Assembly: GCA_943355085.1 (NCBI GenBank)
Contig: CALREC010000035.1
Location: 1-6,705 of the forward strand
Source of the DNA: Candidatus Altimarinota bacterium
GTDB taxonomy: Bacteria; Patescibacteriota; Gracilibacteria; BD1-5; UBA2023
Length of the DNA stretch: 6,705 nt
Direction: 5' to 3'
The notes beneath the pieces were generated by a model. That model was not told the DNA's origin, did no database searches, and saw only the letters and a program-made list of their open reading frames with translations. Positions 6,633-6,705 of the stretch are shown in pieces. Position numbers and translations under genes: made by a program. The first letter of the stretch is position 1; each line of letters starts with the position of its first letter.

Positions 6633-6705
6633 TCCCGAGTACTCGGGACTACTTTTTTTTGCGTCAAAATTTTTCTGCAATACGTTTGGCTTCATTTTTA
6701 CCAAG
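6576..6705. repeat. Perfect 130-base palindrome at the window end
   Basis: Bases 6641-6705 are the exact reverse complement of 6576-6640, with no mismatch and no spacer (centre between 6640 and 6641). The inner 40 bases are the terminator. The outer 45 bases of the left arm are ABC-F coding sequence and are mirrored base for base up to the last base given. Natural terminator stems do not extend into coding sequence this way, so the outer right arm is probably a sequencing or assembly fold-back at a contig end. Confidence 0.95.
6621..6660 (+). terminator. Rho-independent terminator overlapping the ABC-F stop
   Basis: A run of eight A is followed by the arm AGTAGTCCCGA, the loop GTAC, the exact complementary arm TCGGGACTACT, and then a run of eight T. 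The GC-rich 11-base stem plus T-tract is a textbook intrinsic terminator, and its symmetry would make it work in both directions. The A-run and the left arm encode the last lysines and contain the TAG stop (6630-6632), so the terminator is fused to the gene end. It should end the transcript that carries the surface-protein and ABC-F genes. Confidence 0.85.

Noticed and set aside
6483..6704. Minus-strand open frame at the right end
   Set aside because: It is antisense to ABC-F and runs through the probable assembly fold-back.

Overview
The window is best explained as a contig-end fragment from a Candidate Phyla Radiation bacterium that uses genetic code 25 (UGA read as glycine), as in Gracilibacteria (BD1-5) and Absconditabacteria (SR1). 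Under the standard code most genes look broken. Reading TGA as Gly joins the fragments into intact proteins, and many TGA codons fall exactly on glycines that are conserved in known families: the P-loop of an ABC-F ATPase, the PIGN and TSG motifs of RsmI, and the YKG that precedes the ABC-F switch-histidine loop. I count 25 in-frame TGA codons in six of the seven genes. Every gene stops at TAA, except the last, which stops at TAG. The DNA is AT-rich and I see no convincing Shine-Dalgarno sequences.

Layout. On the plus strand, 1-699 encodes a divergent DNA polymerase III delta'-like subunit. It is followed after 27 bases by 727-1890, a two-module HD-superfamily hydrolase related to YfbR (COG1896) whose N-terminal module is degenerate. 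A minus-strand cluster converges on these genes and reads, in transcription order, a 62-residue two-helix membrane protein (3813-3625), a PrsW-family intramembrane protease (3612-2641) and a short RsmI 16S rRNA methyltransferase (2565-1912). A 166-base divergent intergenic region (3814-3979) carries direct and inverted repeats and candidate back-to-back promoters. Rightward from it run an exported, membrane-anchored protein with a chitobiase C-terminal-like domain and a lamin-tail-like domain (3980-4918) and, one base after its stop, an ABC-F ATPase (4920-6632).

The right end holds a strong intrinsic terminator that overlaps the last codons of the ABC-F gene. It sits in the middle of a perfect 130-base palindrome (6576-6705) that runs to the last base of the window. 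Because the left arm is coding sequence, the outer part of the right arm is probably an assembly fold-back at a contig end rather than real genome sequence.

Functionally this is mostly housekeeping: replication clamp loader, nucleotide hydrolase, rRNA modification and a ribosome-associated ATPase. The less ordinary part is the divergent pair of cell-envelope units, a membrane protease cluster facing a surface-anchored protein. I see no mobile element, CRISPR array, rRNA or tRNA gene.
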